Assembly: GCA_033977085.1 (NCBI GenBank) | Contig: CP138906.1 | Coordinates: 744,001-808,000, forward strand | Length of the DNA: 64,000 bases | Source: Apirhabdus apintestini | GTDB lineage: Bacteria > Pseudomonadota > Gammaproteobacteria > Enterobacterales > Enterobacteriaceae | Reading direction: 5' to 3' | Part shown: positions 10,389 through 22,215 of the stretch, in pieces | Position numbering within the stretch: position 1 is the stretch's first letter | How the letters are laid out: the number at the start of each line of letters is the position of its first letter | The notes under the pieces: generated by a model | The model's database searches: none | What the model saw: the letters and a program-made list of their open reading frames with translations, nothing else | Told to the model about the DNA's origin: nothing | Program-made: the position numbers and the translations under genes

Positions 10389-12609
10389 ATGGCGTGTTCT
10401 AATCAGGGTCAATTGACCGGTATTTCGGTTCGCAGAATTGCAGTTTGGGTCGCAGTCGCACTGGGGAGTATGGCGACGCAGAGTTTTGCCGCCGGTAGCG
10501 CACAGGAAGATACCATCACCGTTTCAACGGATGCGGCGGCGGCACCTCAGGAGAGCGCCTGGGGGCCATCATTAACCGTGGCTGCGAAGCGCAGTGCGAC
10601 CGGTACTAAGACCGATACGCCTATCGAGAAAGTCCCTCAGTCTATTTCCGTTGTTACGCGCCAGGAGCTCGATATGCGCCAGCCGGCTGACGGTAAAAGA
10701 CGCGCTAAGCTATACGCCCGGCGTGTTTGCCACACGCGGCAGTTCCGGCATTTATGACGTGGTTTCCATTCGCGGTTTTACTTCTCCGTCCACGGTGAAC
10801 ACCAACCAGTATCTCGATGGGCTGAAGCTTCAGGGAAATAACTATTCTGAAGCCTCGATGGACCCCTGGTTCCTTGAGCGCGTGGAGTTGATTCGCGGGC
10901 CGGTTTCCGTGCTATATGGCAACAGCAATCCCGGCGGCGTCGTTAGTATGGTCAGCAAGCGACCTACCACCGAACCGTTGCGCAATATTCAGTTCAAGGC
11001 TGGTTCACATAATTTGTGGCAAACCGGTTTTGATTTTAGCGATGCGCTGGATGACGACGGTGTGTTTAGCTACCGCCTGACCGGGCTTGCATACAGCCAG
11101 AACACGCAGCAGGATAACGCCAGAGCGAACCGCTACGCGATTGCGCCCTCTTTTAGCTGGCGCCCGGACAGTAATACGGACTTCACTTTCCTGAGCAACT
11201 TCCAGAGCGATCCTCACGCAGGGTATTACGGCTGGCTGCCGCGTACCGGAACGGTGGCGCCGTACTATGATGCGAACGGCCACAAACATAAATTGCCCGT
11301 CGATTTTAACGAAGGGGAGCAGGGCAACAAAATGCAGCGCCGCCAGCAAATGGTGGGGTATGCTTTTGCGCACGCGTTTAACGATACGTTCACGGTGCGC
11401 CAGAACCTGCGCTATACGCGCATCCATACGCTGTATGACGCCGTGTACGGCAATGGGTACCTTGCTCCGGGTAAAATCTCACGCGCGTATGTGCGCTCTG
11501 ATGAAGACCTAAACGATTTTTCCGTCGATACGCAGCTACAGAGCAAATTTGCTACGGGTGCGGTGGGGCATACGTTACTTACCGGCGTTGACTATCTGCG
11601 CAGCCGTAACGACGTAGACGCGCAGTACGGCACCGCCGATCCCTGGATATGCATAATCCCGGCTACGGCCACGGGAATGTGACGCCGTTCGCCGATCCGT
11701 ATCAGGTTGTCAACCGGCTGGAACAAACGGGGCTGTACGTTCAGGATCAGGCTGAGTGGGACAAATGGGTTCTTACGCTGGGAGGCCGCTATGACTTCGC
11801 CAAATCCAGCGTATACAGCCGTGCGACCAGCTATGCACCGGCATCGACCAATATGAATCGCGATGAGGCATTTACCTGGCGCGGCGGGTTGAACTACCTG
11901 TTTGATAACGGCGTAGCCCCGTATGTCAGCTATAGTGAGTCGTTTGAACCGAACGCCGGGCGCTCTAAAGACAGGCAAGCCTTCGATCCTTCGCGGGCGA
12001 AGCAGTATGAAGCGGGCGTAAAGTACCTGCCTAAGGACAGGCCGATTAGCGTTACCGCGTCGCTGTTTCAGATTACTAAAGATAAAAATCTGACCGCGGA
12101 CCCGAGCGACAATATTTACTCCATTCAGAGCGGTAAAATTCGTTCGCGCGGGTTCGAGCTCGGAAGCAAAAGCGGCGCTGAGTGCGAATGTTGATATGAC
12201 CGCTGCATACAGCTATACGGATGCGCAATATACTGAAGACTCTGCCTATAAACACAAACGGCCGGTTGAAGTACCGCGCAATATGGCGTCTTTGTGGCTG
12301 GATTATACCTTCCATGAAACGGCGCTGAGCGGATTAACGCTCGGGGCCGGTACGCGCTATGTGGGAGCGTCGTCCAGCTTCTACACCACGGCGGATAAAA
12401 TGAATAAGACCTTCAGCGTACCGGGATATACGGTGGCGGACGCGACCATCAAATACGATTTGGCTCGCGCGGGCATGCCGGGATCTTCCGTGGGTATTAA
12501 TATCAATAACCTGTTTAATCGGAAGTATGTTTCGAGCCGCTATCGCGATTATGCGTGCTATTGGGGAGCCGAACGCGCGGTTATCGCAACCGCAAACTTC
12601 AGTTTTTAA
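10389..12609 (+). CDS. fhuA: ferrichrome outer-membrane receptor FhuA, three frameshifts
   Basis: FhuA is the TonB-dependent outer-membrane receptor for ferrichrome and a known phage receptor. A signal peptide of about 33 residues is followed by the TonB box DTITVS, a plug domain (KVPQSISVVT, RGPVSVLYGNSNPGG) and a 22-strand barrel ending in phenylalanine (ANFSF). Indels near 10690 (gain), 11650 (loss) and 12160 (gain) split it. The corrected protein is 739 residues, against 747 in E. coli. The ATG at 10389 gives the MACSNQGQ... leader. It is the first gene of a tight fhuA-fhuC-fhuD-fhuB operon. Confidence 0.93.
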
Positions 12610-12658
12610 TGAATTGTCGGGCGCGCCAGCGCCCGCTCTGACTTCACGTTGGCGAGTT

Positions 12659-13454
12659 ATGCAGGATAAAACGAGTGCGCCCGGGGCGACGTTTAGCCTC
12701 ACTGATGTTGCTTTTCGCGTGCCGGGCCGCACGCTGCTACATCCTCTCACGCTGTCCTTTCCTGCGGGTCAGGTCACCGGCCTTATCGGCCACAATGGTT
12801 CCGGTAAATCTACGCTTTTGAAAATGCTCGGGCGGCATCAATTACCGTCTGAGGGCGAAATTATGCTGGACGGTCAGCCGCTGGCGAGCTGGAGCAGTAA
12901 ATCCTTTGCACGCAGGGTCGCCTATTTGCCGCAGAATTTACCGGCAGCGGAAGGGATGACCGTGCGGGAGCTGGTTGCGATCGGGCGCTATCCGTGGCAC
13001 GGCGCTCTTGGGCGCTTTGGTATTGCCGACAGAGAAAAAGTGGACGAAGCCATCGGGCTGGTGGGGCTAAAATCGCTGTCGCATCGCCTGGTTGATAGCC
13101 TTTCCGGCGGGGAACGCCAGCGCGCGTGGATAGCCATGCTGGTCGCCCAGGATAGCCGCTGCCTACTGCTGGATGAACCAACATCAGCGCTGGATATCGC
13201 GCATCAGGTTGAGGTACTGGCGCTAATCCGGCGCCTGAGCCGCCAGAATGGGCTGACGGTGATTGCCGTGTTGCACGATATTAATATGGCGGCGCGATAC
13301 TGCGATTATCTGGTAGCGCTGCGCGGGGGAAGCCATTGCCCAGGGAACACCGGACGCGATAATGTCCGGCGAGATTCTGGAGCGTATTTACGGCATTCCG
13401 ATGGGTATTTTGTCGCATCCTTCCGGCAGCGCGCCGGTCAGTTTTGTGTGGTGA
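12659..13454 (+). CDS. fhuC: ferrichrome ABC transporter ATPase, frameshift
   Basis: FhuC is the cytoplasmic ATPase that powers import of hydroxamate siderophores through FhuB. It has Walker A GHNGSGKST, Q-loop LPQNLP, signature LSGGERQR, Walker B CLLLDEPTSALD and the H-loop VLHDIN. The frame breaks near 13325 in a run of five G where seven would restore RGGEAIAQG; the rest reads through IYGIPMGILSHPSGSAPVSFVW to the TGA at 13452-13454. Corrected length is 265 residues, the E. coli size. It starts 50 bases after fhuA and ends 8 bases before fhuD. Confidence 0.92.
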
Positions 13455-13462
13455 GGCGCGCT

Positions 13463-14351
13463 ATGTCTGAGATCGATTTTCGTCGGCGTAGATTATTAAC
13501 GGCCATGGCGCTTTCGCCGCTGGCCTGGCATCTTCCCGGCGCCAGCGCGGCGTCAAGGCCTGATTTACAGCGGATTATCGCACTGGAATGGCTGCCGACT
13601 GAATTGCTGCTGGCGCTGGGGATAACACCGTTTGCCATAGCAGATATTGCGGGCTATCGGGCGTGGGTTGAATCCCCACGCTGCCTGAGGGCGTAGTGGA
13701 TATTGGGCTGCGCACTGAGCCCAATCTTGAACTTATGACGCAACTGCGCCCGTCGCTTATCGTCTATTCTGCAGGATACGGGCCCGCTCCCGATAAAATC
13801 GCGCGTATCGCGCCGGGAATGGGCATCACTTTTACCGATGGTAAACATCCGCTGGATAACGCCCGTCGTTCCGTGCTGGCCCTGGGCGAGCGGTTAGGGC
13901 TACAGGCGCAGGCGCGCCGTCACCTCAATGAATTTGAAGCTCTGATTACCCATATGCGCCAGCGTTTCGCCCCTGGCGCGGCAAGCCGCTGTTACTCATG
14001 ACGCTTATCGATACGCGCCATGCGCTGATCATTGGTCAAAACAGTCTGTTTCAACAAACCATGAGCGAGCTGGAGTTACAAAACGCCTGGCGCGGAGATG
14101 CGAATTTTTGGGGCAGTGCGGTGGTAGGGCTAGAGCGGCTGGCAGCGGTCGATGCGGCGCGCGTTATCTGCTTTGCGCATAACGATGAAACGCTCATGCG
14201 TCAGGTGGCGGCAACTCCGCTATGGCAGGCGATGCCTTTTGTTCGCGAAGGCCGTTTTCACCGCACCTCGGCGGTTTGGTTTTATGGCGCGACGCCTTCA
14301 GCGATGCGGTTTTGTCATCTGCTAGACGCCGCGCTGGGGGCTCATCCATGA
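13463..14351 (+). CDS. fhuD: ferrichrome periplasmic binding protein, two frameshifts
   Basis: FhuD carries ferric hydroxamates across the periplasm to FhuBC. An arginine-rich start FRRRRLLTAMALSPLAW resembles a Tat-type signal, as in E. coli FhuD. The substrate-binding fold contains RTEPNLELMTQLRPSLIVYS and the C-terminal NAWRGDANFWGS and TPLWQAMPFVR blocks. Bases are missing near 13675 (CCCC for CCCCC, ESPTLPEG) and near 13980 (before GKPLLLMTLID). Restoring two bases gives 296 residues, exactly the E. coli length. Its stop overlaps the fhuB start (ATGA). Confidence 0.92.
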
Positions 14352-16323
14352 CGCGACATGCTTCTTTTAGCTGGCTGCTGGTACCGCTGTTGTGCGGCGC
14401 AGCGCTTTGGCTAACGCTGCATAATCTCACTGCGCTACTGCCCTACGCCCAGTGGCGCAGCGCGCTGTGGCAGCCGGATATCGATAATATTCACCAGATG
14501 CTGTTTCATTACAGCGCGCTGCCTAGATTAACGCTCGCCCTGCTAGTGGGCGCAGGACTTGGGCTGGCAGGCGCGCTGTTTCAGCAGGTATTGCGTAATC
14601 CGCTGGCGGAGCCAACGACGCTCGGCGTGGCGACCGGTGCACAGTTAGGCGTTGCCGTATCGACGCTACTGGCGCTGCCGCTGGCGGTGCAGCAATTCGC
14701 GGCGCTGGCGGGAGCTGGGCTGGTAGGGATGCTGGTTTTCGGTATCGCCTGGGGCAAGCGCGTCTCGCCGGTGACGCTAATACTGGCAGGATTAGTCGTC
14801 AGCTTATACTGCGGTGCGGTAAATCAATTGCTGGCGTTATTTTATCATGAACAGCTTCAGAGCCTGTTTCTGTGGGGCTCCGGCATGCTGAACCAGAACG
14901 ACTGGCAAACCGTGGCTACGCTATGGCCGCGCCTGCTGGGCGCAGCGCTGCTGGTATTATTAATGCTGCGCCCGCTCACGCTTATGGGGCTGGATGACGG
15001 CGTAGCGCGCAATCTTGGCCTGATGTTATCAGCCGCGCGCCTTGGTGCACTGGTCCTGGCGATTGCCATGAGTGCCCTGCTGGTGAATGCCGTCGGGATT
15101 ATCGGTTTTATTGGATTATTTGCCCCGCTGCTGGCCAAAATGCTAGGTGCCCGCCGATTAATCTCGCGGCTTTTTCTGGCGACGCTTTTAGGCGCATTGA
15201 TTTTGTGGTTCTCCGATCAAGTGGTCATCTGGCTCACCGCAGTCTGGCGCGAAATCCCAACCGGTGCCGTCACCGCGCTGGCGGGAGCGCCGCTATTGTT
15301 ATGGCTATTACCCCGACTGCGCACCCGAGAAGAACCGGTGCTTACGCAGGGCGGTCGCACTGCGCCTGAGCGCCAGCACTTAATTGGGTATGTGCTGGCA
15401 GGTGGTTTACTGCTGCTTGTTGTGCTGGTAATCGCGCTATTGCTGGGGCGGGACGCACACGGCTGGCGCTGGGCCACCGGTGATATGCTATCGAGCCTGT
15501 GGCAATGGCGCTGGCCGCGTGCGTTAGCCGCGCTCAGCGCCGGTATGATGTTGGCAGTAGCAGGATGTATTATTCAGCGCCTGACCGGAAATGCGATGGC
15601 GAGCCCGGAAGTACTTGGGATTAGCTCCGGTGCGGCATTTGGCGTGGTGTTGATGCTATTTTTGGTCCCGGGAGATGCCTTTATCTGGCTATTGCCTGCC
15701 GGGAGCCTGGGCGCAGCGGTGACGCTGCTAATTATTCTTTTCACATCCGGGCGCGGCGGTTTTTCACCTCAGCGAATGCTGCTGGCGGGAATGGCGCTAA
15801 GCACCGCATTTAGCATGCTGCTGGCGCTGCTGCTGGCCAGCGGCGATCCCCGCATGGCCCGGCTGTTGACATGGATTTCCGGCTCGACCTATAACGTGAA
15901 CGCCCCCAGGCGTGGCGCGCCGCCGCTATTATGGTGGCGCTGCTGACATTAACGCCGCTGAGTCAGCGCTGGCTGCAAATCCTGCCGTTGGGAAGTGTAA
16001 CCGCGCGCGCGGTGGGTATCGCGCTTACGCCCGCTCGCTTATTGCTGCTAATGCTTGCTTCGATGTTAACCGCCGCCGCGACGCTCACCGTTGGCCCGCT
16101 AAGCTTTGTGGGACTGATGGCTCCGCACATAACGCGTATGCTGGGGTTCCGTCGCGCGTTTCCTCAGTTGGTTATCGCAATGCTTGTTGGCGGCGCTTTA
16201 ATGGTACTGGCGGACTGGGTGGGTCGCATGCTGCTGTTCCCTAACCAGGTGCCCGCAGGGCTGCTGGCGACGTTTATCGGCGCGCCCTATTTTGTGGTGT
16301 TATTGCGCAGGCAGGGTAAATAA
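14348..16323 (+). CDS. fhuB: ferrichrome ABC transporter permease, one frameshift
   Basis: FhuB is a double-length permease in the inner membrane formed by two fused FecCD-type halves, each of about ten helices. The repeated motifs RNPLAEPTTLGVATGAQLG (first half) and GNAMASPEVLGISSGAAFG (second half) show the duplication, and GxxxxxxxG coupling loops are visible. A C missing from a C run near 15907 (YNV-NAPQAWRAAA) splits the frame. Corrected length is 658 residues versus 660 in E. coli. The ATG overlaps the fhuD stop, and the gene ends the iron-uptake operon, converging on hemL 115 bases away. Confidence 0.93.
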
Positions 16324-16438
16324 GAGGTGGGAGCAGTTAAGCGCGGATAAATAAGATGCGCCAGAGGGAAGACCAAAGGCGCGGATGCGGCGGGCGGTGA
16401 GTCGTTATCGTTATCTACCGAAGATCCGCCGCAGCGTT

Positions 16439-17720
16439 TTACAGTTGCTTAAATGCGGAGCGCGCCGCCTCAATTGTACGATCGATATCTTCTTCACTAT
16501 GGGCAATAGACATAAAGCCCGCCTCAAACGCGGAAGGCGCCAGATAAATGCCGGCATCCAGCATTAGATGGAAGAAACGCTTAAAGCGCTCAACGTCGCT
16601 GGCGAGGACGTGCTGATAGCAGGTCACCGCAGGTAGATCGGTGAAGAACAGCCCAAACATTCCACCCACGTGATTAACCACCAGCGGGATGTCGTTTTCC
16701 TGAGCCGCAGAGCGCAGGCCTTCTGCTAACTGCGTAGTCAGCTCCGTCAGCGTGCCGTGCACGCCGGGTTGGGCGACTTCATTCAGGCAGGCATAACCGG
16801 CGGCCATGGCGATTGGGTTGCCTGAGAGCGTACCCGCCTGATAGACCGGCCCGGTGGGCGCCAGCGCGTCCATTACTTCGCGGCGACCGCCGAAGGCGCC
16901 AACCGGCATACCGCCGCCAATGATTTTCCCAAGGCAGGTGAGATCCGGCGTGACGCCGTAGTAGTCCTGCGCCCCGGCCAGCGCGACGCGAAATCCCGTC
17001 ATTACTTCATCGATAATCAGCAGCGCCCCAAACTCATCGCACAGCGCCCGCAGGCCAGGCAGGAAATCCGGGAGCGGCGGCACGCAGTTCATATTGCCCG
17101 CAACTGGCTCAACGATGATGCAGGCGATATCCTGCGGATATTGCTCACACGCCGCCCGGACCGACGCCAGGTCATTATAGGTGCAGGTTAGCGTATGTTT
17201 GGCAAAATCTGCAGGGATGCCCGGAGAATTAGGTTGCCCGAGCGTCAGCGCTCCAGAGCCGGCTTTAACCAACAGGCAGTCGGCGTGGCCGTGGTAACAG
17301 CCTTCAAATTTAATGATTTTATCCCGTCCGGTATAACCGCGAGCCAGACGGATAGCGCTCATTGTAGCTTCGGTGCCTGAGTTCACCATGCGCACCATGT
17401 CCATGGTAGGCACCAGACTTGTGACCAGGTCAGCCATTTTCACTTCCATTTCCGTCGGTGCGCCGAAACTTAAGCCTCTGCCCGCCGCTTCAATCACGGC
17501 GTTACGGATTGCCGGGTGATTATGACCGAGAACCATCGGTCCCCGAGGAGCCGACGTAGTCCACATAGGCTTTACCGTCCACGTCATAGAGATAAGCACC
17601 GTCTGCGTGGGAGATAAATAGTGGGACGCCGCCTACGCCGGAGAAGGCGCGCACCGGCGAGTTAACGCCACCGGGAATAAGCTCGCGTGCTGCGGCATAG
17701 AGGTTTTCTGAGTGGCTCAT
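16439..17720 (-). CDS. hemL: glutamate-1-semialdehyde 2,1-aminomutase, one frameshift
   Basis: HemL is a PLP enzyme that converts glutamate-1-semialdehyde to 5-aminolevulinate in C5-pathway heme synthesis. Landmarks are LIPGGVNSPVRAF, NSGTEATMSAIRLAR, CYHGHADCLLVKAG, IIDEVMTGFR, the PLP lysine in CLGKIIGGGMPVGAFGG, and GTLSGNPIAMAAG. An extra base near 17540 (TCCTCGGGGA for TCCTGGGGA, YVGSWGPMVLG) breaks the frame. Removing it gives 426 residues, exactly as in E. coli. Convergent with fhuB and divergent from clcA, the usual arrangement. Confidence 0.95.
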
Positions 17721-17897
17721 GAATCGGCTCCTGATTCGTGTAATGGGAGATAACCGGTTATTCTAAGGCTTCCTGCGGCGTTGTAAAAGTTTTGCGCGGC
17801 GCTACACCCTACTTGTCAGCGTTTTTCATTGGGACGTCAACGGTGTGAGCGGGTAGAATATCCGCCTCGTTTTATCATACCCGGAAATGAAGGTGTT

Positions 17898-19296
17898 ATG
17901 AATCCGGAAACCCCACCTGGCGGCTATCGGCGGCTGGTACGTCTGCGGCGCGGTGACGCAGTACGTCGTTTAATTCAGCGTGATAAAACGCCTCTGGCGG
18001 TCCTGTTAATGGCGGCAATCGTTGGCGCGCTGGCTGGCCTGGTGGGCGTAGCGTTTGAGAAAGCCGTAAACAGCGTGCAAAATTGGCGTTTTTCAGCGCT
18101 GCTGAGCGCTGCGGATAATGCGTGGCTGGTCTGGCCGCTGGCGTTTTTATTTTCGATGGCGCTGGCCATGCTGGGTTACTGGCTGGTGCGGCGATTTGCG
18201 CCCGAAGCCGGGGGTTCCGGCATCCCTGAAATTGAAGGTGCACTGGAAGAGCTAGCGTCCGGTGCGCTGGTGGCGCGTATTGCCGGTTAAATTTATCGGC
18301 GGAATGGGCACTCTGGGCGCAGGAATGGTGCTTGGTCGGGAAGGGCCGACCGTGCAGCTCGGCGGCAATGTTGGGCGCATGGTGCTGGATCTGTGTCGGA
18401 TGCGTAGCCCTGAAGCGCGCCATACGGTGCTGGCGACCGGCGCGGCTGCGGGGTTATCCGCGGCGTTTAATGCGCCGCTGGCCGGCATTTTGTTTATTAT
18501 CGAAGAGATGCGACCGCAGTTTCGCTATAACCTGATTTCGATTAAAGCGGTGTTTACCGGCGTGATTATGTCCAGCGTGGTATTTCGCATTTTCAACGGC
18601 GAAGGGGCGGTGATTGCAGTCGGGCAATTGAGCAACGCGCCGGTGCATACTCTCTGGCTATATCTCGCGTTGGGCGCTCTGTTTGGGGTGCTGGGGCCGC
18701 TGTTTAACCAGCTGTTGCTGAGGGCGCAGGATATGTTCCAGCGCATCCACGGCGGACGCACGGCTCCATGGGTGCTGATCGGCGGTTTATTGGGCGGCGT
18801 ATGCGGGGTTTTGAGTTTTATCGAGCCGGAAGCAGCCGGCGGTGGCTTCGGCCTAATCCCTATCGCTGCAGCGGGTAATTTTAGCGTTGGTATGCTGCTA
18901 TTTATTTTCATTGCCAGAATCATTACCACCGTGCTGTGTTTCTCTTCCGGCGCGCCGGGAGGGATTTTCGCGCCGATGCTGGCGCTGGGAACGCTGCTCG
19001 GCAGCGCGTTTGGCATGGCCTGTATGCACTGGTTTCCGGGATATCACCTGGAGGCAGGTACGTTTGCCATTGCCGGTATGGGTGCGCTGCTGGCGGCTTC
19101 GGTGCGGGCGCCAATTACCGGTATTGTGTTAGTACTGGAAATGACGAACAACTATCAGCTTATCTTGCCTATGATAATTACCTGCCTGGGAGCGACGCTA
19201 TTGGCCCAATTTCTGGGCGGGAAGCCGTTATATTCGACTATTCTGGCGCGGACTATAGCAAAGGAGCAGCGAGAAGCGGCGGATCGTGCCGCATAG
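17898..19296 (+). CDS. clcA: H+/Cl- exchange transporter ClcA, one frameshift
   Basis: ClcA exchanges two chloride ions for one proton across the inner membrane and supports extreme acid resistance. The filter motifs GSGIPEIEG and GREGPTVQ (with the gating glutamate) are present, as are IIEEMRPQFRY (proton glutamate), the GGIFAPML segment and the filter tyrosine in GGKPLYS. An inserted T near 18255 (EE-RPVRWWRVLPVKF) splits the frame. Corrected length is 465 residues, near the E. coli 473. The start ATG has AAGG five bases upstream. Confidence 0.94.
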
Positions 19297-19397
19297 CGCC
19301 ATTATATCGGAGAATACTTGAACGATTTACCAGGGTATCGGATAATGGCGATAATTGTCGGTTTTTATCCGATACCCGTCTTCGTTGGGAGCTAAAA

Positions 19398-19742
19398 ATG
19401 AGTGATGACGTAGCACTGCCGCTGGAGTTTACCGATGCGGCGGCCAGTAAAGTAAAAAATCTTATCGCGGACGAAGATAATCCGAATCTTAAACTGCGCG
19501 TATATATTACCGGCGGAGGGTGTAGCGGATTTCAGTATGGTTTCACCTTCGACGATAAAGTGAATGACGACGATATGACTATCGAAAAGCAGGGCGTGGC
19601 GCTGGTTGTCGACCCCATGAGCCTGCAATACCTGGTGGGTGGCTCTGTCGATTATACGGAAGGGTTGGAAGGTTCGCGCTTTATCGTTACCAATCCGAAC
19701 GCAAAAAGCACCTGCGGATGCGGCTCATCGTTCAGCGTTTAA
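19398..19742 (+). CDS. erpA: iron-sulfur cluster insertion protein ErpA
   Basis: ErpA is an A-type carrier that delivers Fe-S clusters to targets including IspG/IspH and is essential for aerobic growth in E. coli. The intact 114-residue frame has the three cluster cysteines in GGGCSGFQYGF and TCGCGSSF. The product is nearly identical to E. coli ErpA. It lies 101 bases after clcA with its own leader. Confidence 0.97.
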   Translation: MSDDVALPLEFTDAAASKVKNLIADEDNPNLKLRVYITGGGCSGFQYGFTFDDKVNDDDMTIEKQGVALVVDPMSLQYLVGGSVDYTEGLEGSRFIVTNPNAKSTCGCGSSFSV

Positions 19743-19875
19743 TGCTCTGGCGGCGTAGGCGGTGCGCTGCGCACATAGCCGGGGAGCGCTTTTAGCTCTC
19801 CGGTACGCAATGACTTTAGCCTGTGGGCGCAATAGCCGATTAATGCACAGTTGATAGATGAATAAGTAATAAATC

Positions 19876-19901
19876 AACGCCAGCTAATCATTGCTGGCGT
19901 T
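19876..19901. terminator. hairpin between erpA and yadS
   Basis: AACGCCAGC / GCTGGCGTT form a perfect 9-base stem with an 8-base loop. It lies in the convergent gap of about 340 bases between erpA and yadS and may end transcription from either side. A second, weaker hairpin (CCGGGGAGCG / GCTCTCCGG) is near 19780. No gene is seen in the gap. Confidence 0.5.
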
Positions 19902-20085
19902 ATGCTATTCCATAGCCACCCCGTATTTCCTCATTAATAAATACACTAATCTCCCCAATCTTTTTGCCTGATGAGATATAGCGCCAGGGCAAACGTGGCG
20001 CAGGCCATCCTTATTTTCAGGCGAACCGCCAGTTGAGCTGTCAACGCGTTGAAGTAAAGAGGCAGGTGAGGGAAATATCTACCGC

Positions 20086-20706
20086 TTATGGCCTGTCTTC
20101 TAAGGCGAAAGTGGGTAATTTTAGATGCCAGCGAATCGCTGCCAGGCGAATGGTTAGAGTAACAAACACGCCCAGCATATTGGCCTGATCGAGCGGCAGG
20201 TTATAAACCTGCCAGGCGGTCGCATGAACAATGCCGCCGATGATACACGGCGTCGCATAGATTTCGGTGCGCATGATCATTGGAACTTCTCGCGCCAGCA
20301 CATCGCGAATAATCCCGCCACCGACGCCGGTAACAACGCCCATACAAATGGCGACGAGCGGCCCTGTGCCAGCAAGGAAGGCTTTATTGACGCCGATGCC
20401 GACGAATACGGCCAGGCCGACGGCGTCGAGCGTGGGCATTATCCATTTTGGCAGGCGACGGGGCTGGCGCACCAGTACGATAGTTGCCATACAGGTGACC
20501 ATCGCAACGATAAGGTCGGTGGGATCTTTTACCCAGAAAACCGGGCCGTTATCCAGCGCCATATCGCGAATGGTTCCACCGCCTATTGCCGTGACCACGC
20601 CCAGCACCAGCACGCCGAACGGATCCATGCGCAGTTTTCCCGCTAATAATACGCCTGACACGGCAAACACCGCTGTTCCGATAATATCCAGCCAATAAAC
20701 CAGCAT
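20086..20706 (-). CDS. yadS: UPF0126/TRIC-like inner membrane protein YadS
   Basis: A 206-residue inner-membrane protein of the UPF0126 family, related to bacterial TRIC-type channels; its physiological substrate is not established. It contains two repeats of three helices, each with the glycine-rich kink motif: VVTAIGGGTIRDMAL and VVTGVGGGIIRDVLA. The start MLVYWLDIIGTAVF at 20706 equals the E. coli start; the frame extends further upstream but into btuF, so the longer form is unlikely. It lies 10 bases downstream of the corrected btuF stop. Confidence 0.9.
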   Translation of the reverse strand: MLVYWLDIIGTAVFAVSGVLLAGKLRMDPFGVLVLGVVTAIGGGTIRDMALDNGPVFWVKDPTDLIVAMVTCMATIVLVRQPRRLPKWIMPTLDAVGLAVFVGIGVNKAFLAGTGPLVAICMGVVTGVGGGIIRDVLAREVPMIMRTEIYATPCIIGGIVHATAWQVYNLPLDQANMLGVFVTLTIRLAAIRWHLKLPTFALEDRP

Positions 20707-20716
20707 GATATGCGCC

Positions 20717-21524
20717 TCAGTGAGATGGTTTGTGCGCCAGCGCTTCGCAAAGCGCCTGAGCGGCAAGGATAATACGCGGGCCGGCACGTTCAAACCAGTC
20801 CTCATTAAGGACGATAATTGGAACCGTTAAATTACGCCCCCAAAATTGTCCGATGGCCGCAGCGCGCGGTGGCGCTCCGGGGCTTACTATGACATCCGGA
20901 TGGCGAATAAGTACCTGCTCCCGGCTGACCTGGGGCCGGGTATTGCGGAGCCCTGAAAAATATTGATACCGCCGCAGGCGTGCAAAATCGTTTGCTGGAG
21001 TGTTCCATCAGCCATGGTGAAGAGCGGTTTATCACCAAACTGGACGAATACTTTTTGGGAGGGCGCGCCGCGATAGCGCGTTTTCAATGCCTGCCACTGC
21101 GCCAGCAGCTCATCCGCCGCTCGGAGGGCCTGTTCCGGGTGCGGGCTCCACGCTGCGAGCTCACGCAGCGCTTTAGCGATATCTTCCACGCTATTGGGAT
21201 CCAGCCAGAGCACGCGAATGCCCTGGCTGGCAAGTTGATCTAGCGGGCGCCTGGCGTTACCGCCCCGCCACGCGAGAATCAGGTCGGGTTTTAGCGTCAA
21301 AATACGCTCACTGTCGACACCTTGCCAGTTAGCGACGCGCTCAATGGGCAGCGCCGCCGGGGATAATCAGAATGCTCGCTGACGGCGACAGGAACGATGC
21401 CGGCGGCGAAAGCAAGTTCGGTATTGGCCGGAGATAATGATATGACCCGAGGCGCAGCAGGGAGCCACGCCGGGATACTTATCAACAGCGCGCCCAGCGC
21501 GCGCCGGAGAGCGGCTTTAACCAT
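20717..21524 (-). CDS. btuF: vitamin B12 periplasmic binding protein, two frameshifts
   Basis: BtuF captures cobalamin in the periplasm for the BtuCD importer. A signal peptide ending LPAAPRVISL leads into SPANTELAFAAG, LTLKPDLILAWRGGN, CGGINIFQ, then QVSREQVLIRHPDVIV and EDWFERAGPRIILAAQ. A C is missing near 21360 (SDYPPAALPIERV) and the frame shifts again near 20945 before QVSREQ. Restoring two bases gives about 269 residues, as expected for the family. The ATG overlaps the end of mtn by eight bases, the conserved mtn-btuF-yadS operon. Confidence 0.91.
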
Positions 21525-22215
21525 GAGCCAGTTTTTGAATCAGCGATTCCACCATCAGGCTGGACTGCTTCGCCGCAACGCTCAGAAATTCATCAAAGCT
21601 TAAATGGGAAGCTTTATCCGCGACGTCAGAGATAGCGCGCACTACCACAAACGGCGTGCCGTAGTTGTGGCAGACGTGGCCGATAGCCGTGGCTTCCATT
21701 TCTACCGCGACAGCCTGTGGAAAATGCTGGCGAATACGGGCCAGATTCTCGGCGCCGTTAATAAAGGCATCGCCGCTGACAATAAGGCCGCGTACTGCAT
21801 GCAAGTCTAATTGGGCGATACGGCTCTGTGCGATGTTAATCAGTTTTTCATCGGCGGGAAACGCGGCGGGGCAGCCCGCCATTTGGCCGTATTCATAGCC
21901 GAATGCCGTGACGTCTGCATCGTGGTAGCGCACTTCATTAGATACTACGATATCCCCAACGTTCAGCGTGGAGGCCAGACCGCCTGCAGATCCGGTATTG
22001 ATAACTACATCGGGTTTGCAGTGTTCCAGCAATAACGTAGCGCCCATAGCGGCGGAGACTTTGCCAATACCTGATTTTAATAAAGCGATTTCAACCTGGT
22101 GTAAGGTACCGGTGTAGATTTCACAATGGGCCAGCTGCAAGGTGCGACGGTTTTCAATTTTGTCGCGCAGTAGGGTGACTTCTTCTTCCATTGCGCCAAT
22201 GATGCCAACTTTCAT
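21517..22215 (-). CDS. mtn: 5'-methylthioadenosine/S-adenosylhomocysteine nucleosidase
   Basis: MtnN (Pfs) cleaves adenine from methylthioadenosine and S-adenosylhomocysteine, recycling SAM by-products and feeding AI-2 synthesis. The 232-residue frame is intact, starting MKVGIIGAMEEEV at 22215, with the active-site glutamate (GAMEEEV), INTGSAGGL, EMEATAIGHVC and the catalytic aspartate in RAISDVAD. The length matches E. coli exactly; an upstream extension of the frame to 22335 lacks homology. First gene of an operon with btuF and yadS, divergent from dgt. Confidence 0.97.
   Translation of the reverse strand: MKVGIIGAMEEEVTLLRDKIENRRTLQLAHCEIYTGTLHQVEIALLKSGIGKVSAAMGATLLLEHCKPDVVINTGSAGGLASTLNVGDIVVSNEVRYHDADVTAFGYEYGQMAGCPAAFPADEKLINIAQSRIAQLDLHAVRGLIVSGDAFINGAENLARIRQHFPQAVAVEMEATAIGHVCHNYGTPFVVVRAISDVADKASHLSFDEFLSVAAKQSSLMVESLIQKLAHG

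Noticed and set aside
20707..20805. An N-terminal extension of yadS
   Set aside because: The extra codons lie inside the btuF 3' end, and the MLVYWLDIIG start matches the family exactly.
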